Shown in pieces: positions 40,971 through 52,924 of a DNA stretch of 64,000 bases; the stretch's first letter is position 1, and the number at the start of each line of letters is the position of its first letter. The notes below the pieces were generated by a model. It searched no databases. It saw nothing but the letters and a program-made list of their open reading frames with translations, and was not told where the DNA came from. This stretch comes from Isoetes taiwanensis. Taxonomy: Eukaryota; Streptophyta; Lycopodiopsida; Isoetales; Isoetaceae. Location of the stretch: positions 10,884,357 through 10,948,356 of the forward strand of contig JAJEKV010000031.1 of assembly GCA_021234155.1 (NCBI GenBank), given 5' to 3'. Both the position numbers and the translations under genes were made by a program.

Positions 40971-43900
40971 CTACCCTTTCATATTTTGTCATGGCCGTGG
41001 TGCCTTCTTGAGGAGGGCTGAAACCGCGGGCCATGTCGCTAATCACGCCCCGCGTCATGGAGGGCATGGCCTACCACGCGGACAATGGTTTTTTATTATT
41101 GCACTTTATTTAGTTCGAGGGTGCAGCCGTAATTAATCGCACCCTCTTCCTCTCCCCGACCATTCTTCCTCCCCGTTTCTCTGATCTCTTCCTCCCCTTT
41201 GTTTCCTTAGAGCGGCTTTACCGATCGATCGACGGCGAACCGATTCGAGCCACCATCTTATAAACAAAGAAGCCAGACGGATCGGGGCCTTCAGACGCCA
41301 GAAGTTCTCATGTGATTCATTGTTCGGCCGGTTCTGCTTGAGGAAAAGTGAGGCCCTTTTAGTCTTTTGCTTTTGGTTTTTACGTAAGCGCGAGGAATAA
41401 CGTTTTTCTTATATTACGGTAGGGCTCTTATTAATCCACACGATACAATTTCACGGCCAGACAAATCCTTATTCAGCTTTGTCAGGCTATACGCACATGG
41501 AAGCGGGCTTCCGGAAGCCTCCTCCTCATCCAGCAAATCTTTAGGGTAATGAACTTGTAATATCATGCCCTTTTTTTAATCTCATTTTAAATGCTGATTT
41601 TATACACTTTGTTCTGTCTTTGTTCTCCAACTGTTCTGCGTTTTCTCATTGAAATCATTAATCTTTAATTGTTTTTCATTTTTTGTTGTCGCGGTTTGAT
41701 TGATACATTGTGCGGGCTGGCTGATGAGGAATAGTCGTGGATTCCATTGATAGCAAGCAGAGATGAAATCATGGAGGCATTTAAGGCTAAAGATATTGCG
41801 AGCATTATGAAAATTAACTAGGAATGTCATATAGGCCGAGAATTCCAGAATGGGGTGAGCTAGAATCTACATTTCTAACTCACGACAAATCCATCTACGA
41901 GGAAATTAGATTTGAGAATGCTTCGACTTGCCAGCGATCCGAGGGAAGTCTGAGGGCCTTCTTCGACTCGCGGTGAGGGGCGCCTGACTTCGCGGCGAGA
42001 GGTAATACTGAATTTGTTAAAGTATTCGACTCGCGCTGATCAATTACCTACGGCTACCGGTAATCACATTCTTTAAATTCCCTAACTGCGGGCCTTTCAT
42101 TCGTGGTGAGATGTAATCTTCCGCCAATGGCTCTTTACAATGCGGTCGCGGAATTACTCACCGTTACATGACCCTCTCGGCAGACCATGCTCGCCAGATA
42201 TTGCGAAGAGGTGACTCGCGGTAGGGTGGAGGCCTCGGCGCGAAGATGGCGGCGGCTTTCTGCCATTTCGTGGTCGGCGGACTCTAACTCTGGGGCTGGG
42301 GCGGTCTCAACCACTCTCCATGTATCTTCGCAGGACATTCAGAGAGTGGTTTGGTATCTGGGGCCCTTAATTCTCAATGTGTGGTCGCGGTGGCCTCTAC
42401 CCAATCAAAAGGCGATCTCCAGCAGGAATACATCTTCGTCGAGATATTCTGCGGGGATGGAATACGGTGGAGTGGAGACGGCGATAACTCCTGATTCTTT
42501 GGCACTTTCGACTTCGTGGTGAAGGCTCTGGTATGAGCTGGTGATCTTAAACCTCTTCTTCTATCTTCTGCGGACCTTCGAGAAGGGAAGTGTTTTTGGT
42601 ATCTGCCAGGCCAACTCTAACCAATTCTCCACGTAATGTGGTCGCGGTGGCCTCTACCCAATCAAAGACCATCTCCAGACCTTCTTGGTGAATCTTCACG
42701 AAGGGATGGGCTCTGCGATTGGAATTGAATCCCTGTACGAAACCACCGAGCTTTGGCATGTACATTCTCCGGCTTTCCTTGAGTGGTCGGAAACTTGGAA
42801 AAACCAACCAAATGGGTACAATCACAAGGCTTTGGACAAAGGTGAACGCAGTCAAGTCATAGAACACATGCATTATTTCAAACTGGGATCTTTGTCAAAC
42901 CATGATCGGGTACGCGAGAGGGTTGGGAGGACTTTTAGTCTCATGGGAGTCAGCAAAAATAAGGTCTTGGAATAAACTCACCGTCTGGGCTTGTATTCGA
43001 GAGCATATACAGCGGAAGTATACTCGAAATTTCCATGAGGAGGCTGGCTGCAGAGTTCTTTGTGGCCGTCAAGATAGAAGTTTACGACGGGAGGTTCCAA
43101 TCTGAGGATGGCAAGCTTAGATGAAAAGCACGTCTGGAAGATTGGTTGAAGTCATGAATCCACTTCCTCTTTGTTTTTAATGCTTTCGATTCACGATGAA
43201 GTAGTGGTGCTTCAACTCTTTATATGTGAAGGCGGTGTTTATCCCTTCTTGTAAAATCATTTCTGTTTATTCTTCCAGCAATGAGGTCAAATTTAAAAGC
43301 CAATTCATTTTATATTATTTTAATGCGGAAACGCTCCATCTTTGATGAGCGATTGGAAAATTCAGAAACCATGTGCTTGGAAACCGTTGATGGGCGACCA
43401 GTGTATAGAGATAGCAATGGAGTGCATAAGTCCACATAAAAAAAAATTGAGGAGATCTCGGTAGCAGGCTGGTTTATGGTTGGGGTGAGCTCTTTCTGCT
43501 TGAGATATCTTGGCGTTGATGCCATATTGATATTTTCAATTTTAATTTTTCCAGGGTTAACTAACGAACTCAATGTTCTAATATTTTTAAGAATTCTGCT
43601 TATACCCTAGTTTATTTGCTTGTTTGGATCGGAGGACAAGGTGCAAGGTAGAGTGGTCTTCATAATCTTGGGTCTTTTCTTAGAGTTGATTATAAAGCCC
43701 GTTCGGTCCCCTCAAGCCAGTATCATAATTCAAAATCTATCCTGTTCATTGTATATGTCCATTCTTGTTCATTCTAAAATGCTTTTTTGTGTATCTTGCC
43801 AAAATATTTGCCCTTTCTTTCAAAGTACATTATCCATATTATTAAAAAAAGGTTAAGCCCTCATTTCATTTATATAATTTGGTGAACATTGTATTGGTAC

Positions 43901-45473
43901 GATAACTGCTTCAGAAATATTATTGTCAACAAATTAAAATCGATAACTTTAAAAATTGCCCCTCGTTTCTATACGAGATTATAAAGGAAAAATAAGATAT
44001 AAGCTTTAAAAAAAATAAACTAAACCAATATTTATACATTACAAATGTCTGATTTGGATAAGTTTGGATGGCAATCAGGAGATCATCACCAGGTATGAAA
44101 AGGTAGCCTCAAAGATATTAGGAGAGCGTATGCTAAGATTGGTGAGGCCTTCATAGGATGCGAAGAGGCTATTGAAGAGTAAGCCGGACCATTTTGGCTG
44201 CGTTAGTGATCAAGACCCCAGTTGCGTCGGGATCGCTGAGCATGGATTTCATCACGACACGCTGACTTGCGGGCATCTCTCCTTGAGGAAGATGGAAGTC
44301 TGAGCCTTCTTGTGAGAACAGGCGGTTCCATGGCGGTATAGTGATTCTCCGGAATGCATCTAAACGCTGGTATTTTGGCCAATGCGATGCGAGAATTATG
44401 TTGCAGTTCGTCTGATTGCCCGATCTAGCCTTCGTTTTCAAGAAAAACGAGGGTTTAACATCCATTTAGAACAATGCTCGGTATTTTGCAATTTCTTGGC
44501 CGGGAACATGTCAGCTGATGTGGTGAGGAGTGATAATCTCCCAAAGATCCTTGTCTTCTAAGGATCATTTAGAGTCTCCACCTCCATGCGGTAGTCTTTG
44601 CCATCATGTGCATCGATGCCAGGAAAATTGTGCAGCGGACCGTTTCGGGAGAGGAAGAGATGAAATTAGGTACAAAGAAAGGTAGATAATGAAACGAGAG
44701 AGGCGAACAAGAACAATATTGGCTGGCCGGTTGGATGGGTGTGACCCCTGCCGCATGAAACAAAGAAGAATTTGATGAAGGATCAAGAACAAATGTACGC
44801 TTGGAAGGGCCGCGTAAAGTAATGATCAGGATCATAAGTATTTGGGACTTTCATGATGAACAGGCGCGTTATCGACCCTTTATTGCACTTCCACAGTTTA
44901 ATAGAATACGGTGTTGTTTTAGAGTCGACGCGTCAATCACGGGCTCAGATCGCTGCACTCTTCATCAAGCTAAGTATATCTTCGAGAACCAGAAGCGATT
45001 GGAAGGGCTTTTGAAGCATTCAAGCCGTCAATTTGCAAAGAGGATCCGACCAAAAGATTTTGACTCAGCAGCGATGATTTTAGAAACATGGTTTTACAAG
45101 CGGAAATACGCTTTTGCGGCGGAAACACCCTTTCTTCCCTGGCGAAATGCCGCTTTTGCTTGCGGAAACACTTACCACTTTTGACAAATACACTACACTT
45201 GGCGGGCGTCTCCGGTTAAAGAGCAGGAAACACACAAATGTCGGGAAATACCACCTCCGGACTTGAATGCGAAAGGCCCTGCTTTGGGGTAACCGTGACG
45301 AAGCTTTCAGTGAACACGGCTTCGGAATCAGCTCGCGGTTCTGCTCCGACATATGCTGTGCGGGTGTTGAAAGGCATTCCCTCGCAGAGAAGGTTTGTTG
45401 TAAATATAGCAGCGGGAAGTTATTAAGCGGCAGGATTACACCTATCCGCCCGAGCATCAGTGATCCCTTGTTT
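40971..45473. other. Unassigned 4.5 kb upstream of the copia element
   Basis: No domain was recognised on either strand. Local repeats are present. TGTGGTCGCGGTGGCCTCTA occurs at about 42,379 and 42,638 with matching flanks, a 260-bp spaced duplication. TTCGACTCGCGGTGAGG-like words recur irregularly from 41,935 to 42,110 and again near 42,215, 42,508 and 43,190. GCGGAAA(C/T)AC words cluster at 45,100-45,175. Longer frames (42,547-42,873 and 44,169-44,465 minus; 44,801-45,184 and 45,267-45,713 plus) are motif-free, and the last runs into the copia LTR. Decayed retroelement material is plausible but unproven. Confidence 0.4.
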
Positions 45474-45478
45474 GGATC

Positions 45479-45766
45479 TGTTGAGATATTGGGGCGGATC
45501 AGCATCATTTGGTGGTTTGTTGGAGTTGGTTTGTACTTGTTTGTTAGAAAGATTCTCCACCGGGTTGGTGAGTTCGGAAATAGAAGAATCGGATTTATAG
45601 CCCCTCAATTTCTCAAAATGAAACGTCCTCTTACCGGTTTTAAAGTTCGGCGTTATTCCATAGCTAGGGTTTCATCTGTCTTTGGTGTAAAAGACATAAT
45701 TCGAGCCGATTAGTATGGCGCTTTTCCTTATCATCAATGAAATCTACAAGTTCAATATTTCCGATA
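45479..45766 (+). repeat. 5' LTR of the copia element
   Basis: It starts TGTTGAGATATTGGGGCGG and shares with the 3' LTR the blocks AGATTCTCCAC, GAAATAGAAGAATC, TTTATAGCCC and CTTACCGGTTT. The ends are ATA rather than the canonical CA. Divergence between the LTRs is high, roughly a third of positions by eye. Confidence 0.85.
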
Positions 45767-45783
45767 GGTTATGGGCCCACTCC
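45767..45783 (+). promoter_or_regulatory. Copia primer-binding site of half-tRNA(iMet) type
   Basis: GGTTATGGGCCCACTCC begins on the first base after the 5' LTR. It is complementary, with little mismatch, to the anticodon-stem and loop region of initiator tRNA(Met), not to its 3' end. From memory this is nearly the priming site of Drosophila copia, which uses the 5' half of tRNA(iMet). Most plant copia elements instead carry TGGTATCAGAGC. Confidence 0.75.
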
Positions 45784-45929
45784 CCGCTCTTACGTTCGAT
45801 CGCATAAGGGCGGCAGCTAAATCTTCCACCATTTCTTCGTCCTCACTTTCTCTGCTTTATTCTTTTCTCACCTTCTTGAAGCAGCGTATCAGCATTCGCA
45901 AATAACAAAACACCTATTTGATTTGAGAT

Positions 45930-46290
45930 GGAGAATGGTGGATGGTTTGAGGAAGGGAAAAGCTTTATCCTGGAAGTGGAGGATGCAGATGATTCGCTAG
46001 GATAAAATCTGCGACATCACAGTGGTCAGGGCTCAAGAGGAGAACCTGAGGAGAATTGATAGCCAGATACTCCCAAGGAAGAACTCCCCAAAGAAGCAGC
46101 CGGCTGGGTTACAAAGCCGAGAATTCGATATGTGGAAGCGGGGTGGTACAAATTGGTCAAAGGTTACTGCCGCGACGCGGGAGATTCTAACCAAGAGATG
46201 GCCAAATGCCCGTGTCGTGTGCCAGAGAGAAAGAAAAATACATGCAACTGGAGATCACGAGGATGGGTGATGCTTAGAGCTGCGCTTATT
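45930..46290 (+). pseudogene. gag: Copia Gag remnant
   Basis: Just after the leader, one frame reads KALSWKWRMQMI then DKICDIT (about 45,958-46,018), matching the N-terminal W-K-x-R-M-x capsid motif of copia Gag. An open frame 46,022-46,270 follows in another phase and reads as basic and motif-free. No CCHC zinc knuckle was found. Gag would package element RNA into particles; this copy cannot. Confidence 0.65.
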
Positions 46291-47099
46291 ACCACTTAAT
46301 ATGAAGGACATACTAGATAATCCCAGCTGACCCACGGGAGCTATGAGAGGATGAGAAAGGTGTAGCTATTATTGAATTGCCCATACTCCTTTGCGGTATG
46401 TGATACCACGTTTCTTGAGAATTTGGAATTTCCGCTAGGGAAGCCATTGATGTTGTCAGGATCGAAGCGGCTTCGCCCATCAAGAAATCACCCTCGGTTT
46501 TGCAGAATCTCCGAAGGAATACCGGCTGGTTCCATTAGCGCATTATTAAAGAGCAGGAATCTGGTCTACAAATGCAAAGAGATTTGGGTGGTGCTTGGTA
46601 GATGTTTGGTTCAGCATGGCACCTCTGCCAGGTAAGGTTCGATAGCGGTAGGATTGGCATACGGGAAAAGGCAATCGATCATTGAAGAAATGACGGAATA
46701 TCTCTCTTCACGGTAGGACCACAATGGAAACTGTCGACAATCTTTTCTTGGTACCCTAGATTAGACTACCTCCCATATGACACCAAACCGTAAATTCTTT
46801 AGCGGAATCGGACCATTAACATCTGAGAATTGGTCAGGATGGGGATGAATTCTCATAACAAGGTCTTGATGGTGGCATTTTATATATCTCGGATGAAATC
46901 CAGGCATATGTTAAAGATATATTTATAATGGGAGTTGACCAAACTTATCAATGAAGCCAAGATTAGATGGGACTTTCGAGTGCAGTTCGGAAATGCATAA
47001 TCACCGGATCTTCAGTCAACCTTTTATACGGCACGGGTTAGCTGCGTTATGGAAATCTATATCATCTCTCCGCCCAGAAGAAACCGAATCAACATCAGT

Positions 47100-47800
47100 G
47101 ATAGAATCTTATCGGTTGTGGCACCAAAGGGCTTGGACGCATCAATGTGAATCGGCTTCATCAGTATGGATTAAATACGCCGCTGTCGGACAATACATAC
47201 GCAATGCATTATCAATGCAAGGTAGCTTCGTGCTATTTTTCCTCTTTAGGTATTCTAGAGCACCTGCGTTGCCTTGCCCTTGTCCATCACAGATCTGATT
47301 GGTCGGGTTCGTTATCCCACATTTGGAGGTGCCAAATGCATTCATATACTCATGATGACCACTCGGGAAGCTTTCACATGCACCTTTTGAAATAAAGTGA
47401 AACTCAGTTCTTCACTTCTCCTTTAAAGCTATCACGAAAGAATGATGGCGAATCATTGCCATCCTCAGAAACGGATGAATTCCGCCTCAAATGCTAAAGA
47501 ATGCGAATTTAAAGTCACAGACTGCACTTTGGTACTTCTGAACAAAATGGAAGGGTTGAAGGAACAAATCGGACGCTGGTATCTCCTTACATGCATGACC
47601 CCCCACAATTTGGGGAGGCCATCCATCTACCCTCGCACGATAAATTTAGCTATCAGGCATGAATCGCTGTTCGAAGAAATATGGACCCGGTACCCGTCCA
47701 TCACCACGCATGTTGGATTGCGAAGCTTTTGTGCATCATTCTCCACCACACAAGTTCAGCCCAAAGGGCCACCGTATCTTTAACAACTCTGGCGATTCCC
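47100..47800 (+). pseudogene. pol (IN): Copia GAG-pre-integrase and integrase remnant
   Basis: LWHQR followed after a frameshift by NVNRLHQYGL (47,116-47,170) is the GAG-pre-integrase motif that precedes copia integrase. Next, HHRSDWSGSL and YTHDDHSGSFHMHLL (47,288-47,392) match the start of the catalytic core, with the D-D-x-S pattern. FGTSEQNGRVEGTNRTLV and FGEAIHLP (47,530-47,630) match the conserved T-x-E-Q-N-G-x-x-E-x-x-N-R-T-L region near the catalytic Glu. Integrase joins element DNA to the host chromosome. The frame changes at least three times. Confidence 0.9.
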
Positions 47801-48089
47801 ACGCGAAGCTCCTGAGTTCTATGAAACGTATTTGTACCTGTTGTGATTCCAGGCCTCATATTAAATGAACCATGTGACATCAAAATGCTCCAAAGTTTCA
47901 TATAATCTCATTGAAATTATTTCACGATATTTCAAATTATGACTGATATTTCCGGGCCGTTTCAACTCCCCTCGATATTCCGGAGGACTTCATATCCCAT
48001 AGCGCCGATCCACGGCTCCTTCCATTGATCTTTCCGATCACATACCATGAGAGAATCGGACTTAGGTCCATCTGCGCTACCTTAGATGA

Positions 48090-48830
48090 GCCACCACCTC
48101 TACAATATCGCTGCATTACCTGGGAAGCCTCTGGATCATAACAGGTCCAATTCGCCAAAGACAATTTCCCATGGACTTAGATTAAAAATTCGTAAGCCTC
48201 GGTCAGTTGAGCCAATTACAAGATGCCATGAGCAATGCTCCACTCCAATGAATGGCAGCGGGCTATGGAAAGGCTGAGGCTTGATTCATTTAAAGAATGG
48301 CGTAGTCTATGACTTCATTTAATAAATAATCCGGAACAGGAAGCAAATTAGGTATACAAGATAGAATATTCCCAGTGGTGAGTTAAGAAAGGTTCAAGGC
48401 GAGATTAGAGTATTGGATTCAGCGGATCAGGAAGGATTGATTCGTGAAACGTTGCCCGATGTGCGTCTCTTCAATTAGGTGCTCTTCGCAGCTATCTTTG
48501 TTGTACCATTTCAGATTCATAGGTAAGATTCAAAGCGCTTTCTTCGCGGTGCTCTCAAGAAGAGTATACATCCGAGCCGGAGGAAGGATTCCGGAGCTCC
48601 TCCTAATTCGGTTTGGAATACCGGGCACTTTCACGACCTCCGTGAAATGCGGCTCGTGGTATCCACACCTCGGATCTGCTCTTAGCGATATTTCTCCTTT
48701 CTTGACACTAGTCTCTACTTCCAAGTTAGCCCATTTCCATCATCCTTATGCGATCCATTCTTAGATGACCTTCTTGATGCGGCTCATCTAGATGGGCGCG
48801 GTGCCTCAAACATAAATTATCCCAGCGTTT
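48090..48830 (+). pseudogene. pol (RT): Copia reverse transcriptase remnant
   Basis: NEWQRAMERLRLDSFKEW (48,250-48,302) matches the start of the copia RT domain. FLRGAL with RVYIRAGGRIPE (48,540-48,600) fits the E-E-V/I-Y-M-x-Q-P-E-G-F segment, and KCGSWY (48,648-48,665) fits the K-Q-A-P-R-x-W-Y segment. CDPFLDDLLDAA (48,750-48,785) occupies the Y-V-D-D-L catalytic position, with Phe-Leu in place of Tyr-Val. Frames shift between motifs. Confidence 0.8.
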
Positions 48831-49239
48831 TTCCATTGAGATAGGCCAAAGGCACGATACTTTCTTGGTATCCAACTCAAATGCTGAGCTAACGCGTTCC
48901 CCGGACCTACGTTTCAGCAGCTGATGCGCTTGCGAGATATCCTCGTCGCGATACTCCCCATTACTGTAATCGCGCTTTCTAGCGTTTGGATGCTACGCAT
49001 CATCATCTTCTTTCCTGGTTAAGCGTACATGCTCTTGGTTTCACGGTGTTATGTTCTATTATGGGATCCTCGCTTCTGCTCCAAACCTTCCGGCGACAGT
49101 TTGTAAACTAAAGCCAATTTCTTGATCCAGTGATCCATTACGCTCTCAAGCGAGACGCTTGATATGCAGCTGGCACGTATATCGGGCTGAGTGGAAGTGT
49201 AGTGATATCTCACAGTTTTGTGATCTTTGGGCGGTGATC

Positions 49240-49570
49240 CCAAGATCGCAGAAGTACATGTCCGGAGGGTTATGTCTTTTTGCTATGCGGGGACAGCTAT
49301 CACGGGCTAGTTCCGAAGCATTGCCTTATCACCACTGAAGCCGAATCATGGGTACTTGCTCCTTTACCCACCGAAGCTCTTTGGTAAATTTCCCTCAACT
49401 ACAGTTTAGACCTTGGTTCCTCTCAAGTTCCTATCAAAATGACAACCAAGGTGCCATAGCCGTTGCTCATAACCATGAAAGCGCATCGCCCTCAAACTTA
49501 TATTGATATCCGGCTTTCATTTTGCTGGTGATCATATCTCCAACTCACGATATTTCCTTGGCCTATTGCC
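49240..49570 (+). pseudogene. pol (RH): Copia RNase H remnant
   Basis: LITTEAESWVLAPLPTEALW (49,325-49,383) matches the copia RNase H motif L-S-S-T-E-A-E-Y-x-A-L...E-A-x-W. NDNQGAIAVAHNHE (49,438-49,480) matches C-D-N-Q-G-A-I-A-L-A-x-N-P. KAHRPQTYIDIRLSF (49,480-49,525) matches the A-R-T-K-H-I-D-I-R-Y-H-F end. The three blocks lie in different frames. The 3' LTR starts 190 bp downstream, as expected. Confidence 0.9.
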
Positions 49571-49704
49571 CTCACGAGAGCCATGCAGTAATACTTACTA
49601 AACCTCTTGGAGCGCAAAGTTGACTATGTTACATTAGAACCAATTGGTACGTGCGGCTTGCCTCGGTGGGCTATCATAGTTCTGAGCCAAGGTGATGCTT
49701 TCAC

Positions 49705-49998
49705 GAGTGGGGTGTTGAGATATTGAGGCGGTCGGCATGTTTGTTAGCAGTTTATTTATGATTCGTTTATCCACTTAACATTCGAAGATTCTCCACAGGT
49801 TACCAATGAGTTCAGAAATAGAAGAATCCAGTTTATAGCCTCAGGCTAAAGGGACGAAGCGTCGCCTTACCGGTTTCCAAAGATTCTGGCGACTATTCTC
49901 TTTAAGTTCTTATGCATCTTTTGTTGTCCAAAACCGTTAAAGAGCCCGATTAAAATTTATCTTTGCTTTCTTGTAAATCTGGTTCAAAATGCTAATGA
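49705..49998 (+). repeat. Polypurine tract and 3' LTR of the copia element
   Basis: The purine tract GAGTGGGG (49,705-49,712) abuts TGTTGAGATATTGAGGCGG, the start of the 3' LTR. The LTR ends at 49,998, followed by target duplication GGATC. Confidence 0.87.
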
Positions 49999-50003
49999 GG
50001 ATC

Positions 50004-52924
50004 GCAACCTCTGCGTGAAGCAGGGTGGAATTGAAATAAAGTATTGTTGTTAGAGCTTGTAATCGGAAGAAATCGGCAAATCGAGGAAGAATCATCCGGC
50101 AATACCGTACAGCACAGCTTATGTTTATGGCTCTGTCAAAACCCGTTTGAGCTTCCCCCCACCCAAAATATCAGAGCTATGGCAGCCAGAATGGAGTTGG
50201 AACCGTCTGATGAGAGTTGAACCTTCATCGGCGCTGCTTTGGATATTATGATCAAAATTCAATAAAATTCGATTGGGATCGAGAGGAACCAAGGCATTAC
50301 AAATTGGGATTACGGCCCGCAAATTACTAAATGTAAATTACCCATTTGCCTTTCAACTCTCTGCAACAACACTTAAGCCATATTCATAAAATACATGTTG
50401 TTGAATTAAACGTGAATCGCGCAACCTTGGAATTGCTCGCAAATACCTAGATTTAAGCATACTTAGAAATCATGGGGTATAGAAATACATAATTTATTAG
50501 ATAGACATATAAATCCTTAGATTCCTCTCAAATACATAAAATTCTTTAGGAAGGCCCCTAAATTAATATTTGGTCTAATTACGATCTTGGCCACCAGGGC
50601 ACAGAAAAGCGAAAGTAAATTAACCGATAGTGCGGTTTATTCACTGCCAGATCCGACTTTCACTTGTATGGTATGGGAAATGTGCTGTATCAGAAATAAA
50701 ATTTGCGCTCCGGCTGAATTTATAATTTAGTTCCTTTACTTAGATTCGATCAAAGCCTTGAAGATGGCGGTCGTTCTGCTCGTCTACAAAATGTAGTATA
50801 TTTGGAATGCGTTGAAGATTTGTCACGGTGAAAGTCGGTGTTACTTCGGAGGCGGTAGCCAATTCAAGGACATTATCCACTCTCACACAGAGTAAGCTTT
50901 GCAAATTTCTATTTCCGGATTTATTCATGCACGTCTTTGCAACCTAGTAATACGCGATGCCTTTTCGCTGAAAATTATAACCTTCACCAAATTTAAGTTT
51001 GAAATACATAGCGTTTCCAAATTACCAAAATGCCACTAAACCCGGTGAGGATTTTTGAGATAAAATTATAATCATAGTCCCAGATACAATCATGCCCATT
51101 CGCTTTCAGATTATAGATTAAAGCTCAGGATGTTTAAATAAACATAAGATCGTCTTGATTCTGGGATGAAAATTCAGTTATAAAGCTCTTAGGTTCACCA
51201 GAATTTAGAAATAAAAATCCATAGCGGTTGTGGTCGCTAGAATTAGATGATCTTGTTGGAAAAGATCTGGTAGAAATGCAGTTATCGACTTTAGTTCGAG
51301 ATCATTAACGTTATTACCAATTTTCCCCAAAGTGATACCAGCAGATTTTGAGTGGCATTTTGTAATTTTGGCAAACTTTAATGGTATTTTGGTATATTTC
51401 CCTTTTTTTTCCCTGCCAGGATATTCATAAGTGTTGCCTAATAAGATATGCTTTTAGATCTGATCTAAGGTATTTTGCATTTAGCCCACAATCCATGGTT
51501 TGGATTTTGCAATTTTTGTATTTGTTTCGATGAAATTTTGCGTATGTCGATTTCAAAGCTTTCCAACTTTAAATGAGGAATCGTGGCCTCCCGACCTCTC
51601 ATTCTGCCATGTGAAATGTCTTTTACCCTTTTTTTCTAAAGGCTAAAGATTGAAAGGCCTCTTGTTTGTCGCACTCGCGGATACTTCCGAGGAATTATCA
51701 CGGCATAACAACGTTTCTAATGTTAATTTGTGCATGTCCTCTTCAGTTATTATAAGCATCAAGTATGTATTTCGAAAGGTAAATGAGTAATCTTCTAGCC
51801 TATATCGAGAGCGATGCTTATTTGTCATTTCCCCGTTTCTGGTACCATAGATGGGTGGAAACCAGACAGGTGTATTGGGGCTAGAATGGGATTCATTCCA
51901 TGATGTAAAGAGATGAGAAATCTTTGGATTTGTCTTATTTGCATACTAACTAAAAGTGAAATACATTTTCCATAATTCCCTCTACTACAAATGAACCAAA
52001 TTCTGACTAGCCAAAAACGACGTAAGCAGCGAATGCTCACTAACTTCCAGGCGCAGAAGAAAGAATTACTAAGGATACATTGGGACTTCAGGACGGTGAA
52101 TAATGTGAGGACACCTGGTTAATCAAACCTGGAACTGCGTAAAATCCTCTAAGTGAAGAGGAAGAGTCTGGATTGGATGTTTAGAAAATGACTATGGGCT
52201 GCCATTGGGTTGGCCAATAGCGGACGATAACCTTGTCCCTCTTACCTCCTCAATAGGAGAACCCTGCTGAGAAAACGAAAAGAAGCCATAAATCTAGTGC
52301 CAAATTTAGAGCATATTTTAGGGCGACCTCTTCACAAACTTGCGTTTGGTCTGCCATTATTATCCTATCATTAGAGCAGTGGGGTATCTATCTTTAAAGC
52401 GGGAGCTCAACCAATAGTGGACCAACTAAGAATAAAACCTTAAGGTTACCAAATGAGATAATTATTTCTCTGAAATTACGTGGCTGTGAATTTGGCTGAA
52501 ATATCCATAGCTTTTGTGGGGCCAGTTGTGCCCGACATTTGGGAAGGCTTTAGCAAATCACGAGGATTGTAAGAGGAAATTATCACGGTTTTGCATTTTG
52601 TAGGCTCTAAGTGATCCTTGAAGTAGTGAATTAAAATTTGTAGTGTTTCAGCAGTTCAGTGTTCCTTTCTTGCTTAAAGTTCAAGTTAATGTTTGAAGTG
52701 GAATACCAGGAGTGAAATGAATTCAGGCTTGGGGTTTTAATATAATAATAAAGAAGTAGAATATTGTATTGGAGATTATGTTGCGGTTTAGTAGTATTAT
52801 ATCATTTATTTAATGAACTTGTTTCTGAATAATCTTGTAGCCCGAGGAGGCAACACTCTCTTGCTTTCTCTCACTAAAGGTTTGGCCAAAGCTCAGATTA
52901 TTTTACTCCACCCGTGTGTTTAGG
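50004..52924. other. Unassigned AT-rich sequence downstream of the copia element
   Basis: An ATATCAGAGCTATGGC string at 50,167-50,182 resembles a tRNA(iMet) primer-binding site (TGGTATCAGAGC), but no LTR pair was found around it. On the minus strand, 50,740-50,928 translates to NLQSLLCVRVDNVLELA and further L-x-x-L spacing that faintly recalls plant leucine-rich repeats, without a supporting domain. Nothing firm can be annotated. Confidence 0.35.

Larger units (their letters stand above)
45479..49998 (+). mobile_element. Ty1/copia LTR retrotransposon, complete in outline but decayed
   Basis: Two LTRs of 288 and 286 bp (45,479-45,766 and 49,713-49,998) both start TGTTGAGATATTG and are flanked by the exact 5-bp duplication GGATC (45,474-45,478 and 49,999-50,003). 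A primer-binding site starts at 45,767, and a purine tract GAGTGGGG ends at 49,712. Inside, plus-strand remnants occur in copia order: Gag (WKWRMQMI), GAG-pre-integrase (LWHQR), integrase (EQNGRVEGTNRTL), reverse transcriptase (EWQRAM, DDLL) and RNase H (TTEAE, DNQGAIA). The element is about 4.5 kb, normal for copia. Every domain is frameshifted, so it is non-autonomous and old or poorly assembled. Confidence 0.95.

Noticed and set aside
50167-50182. tRNA(iMet)-like primer-binding string ATATCAGAGC
   Set aside because: No LTR pair, polypurine tract or coding remnant could be tied to it.
50740-51300. Leucine-rich-repeat-like translation on the minus strand
   Set aside because: Only a loose L-x-x-L pattern is present, without NB-ARC, kinase or regular LRR spacing, and with many stops.
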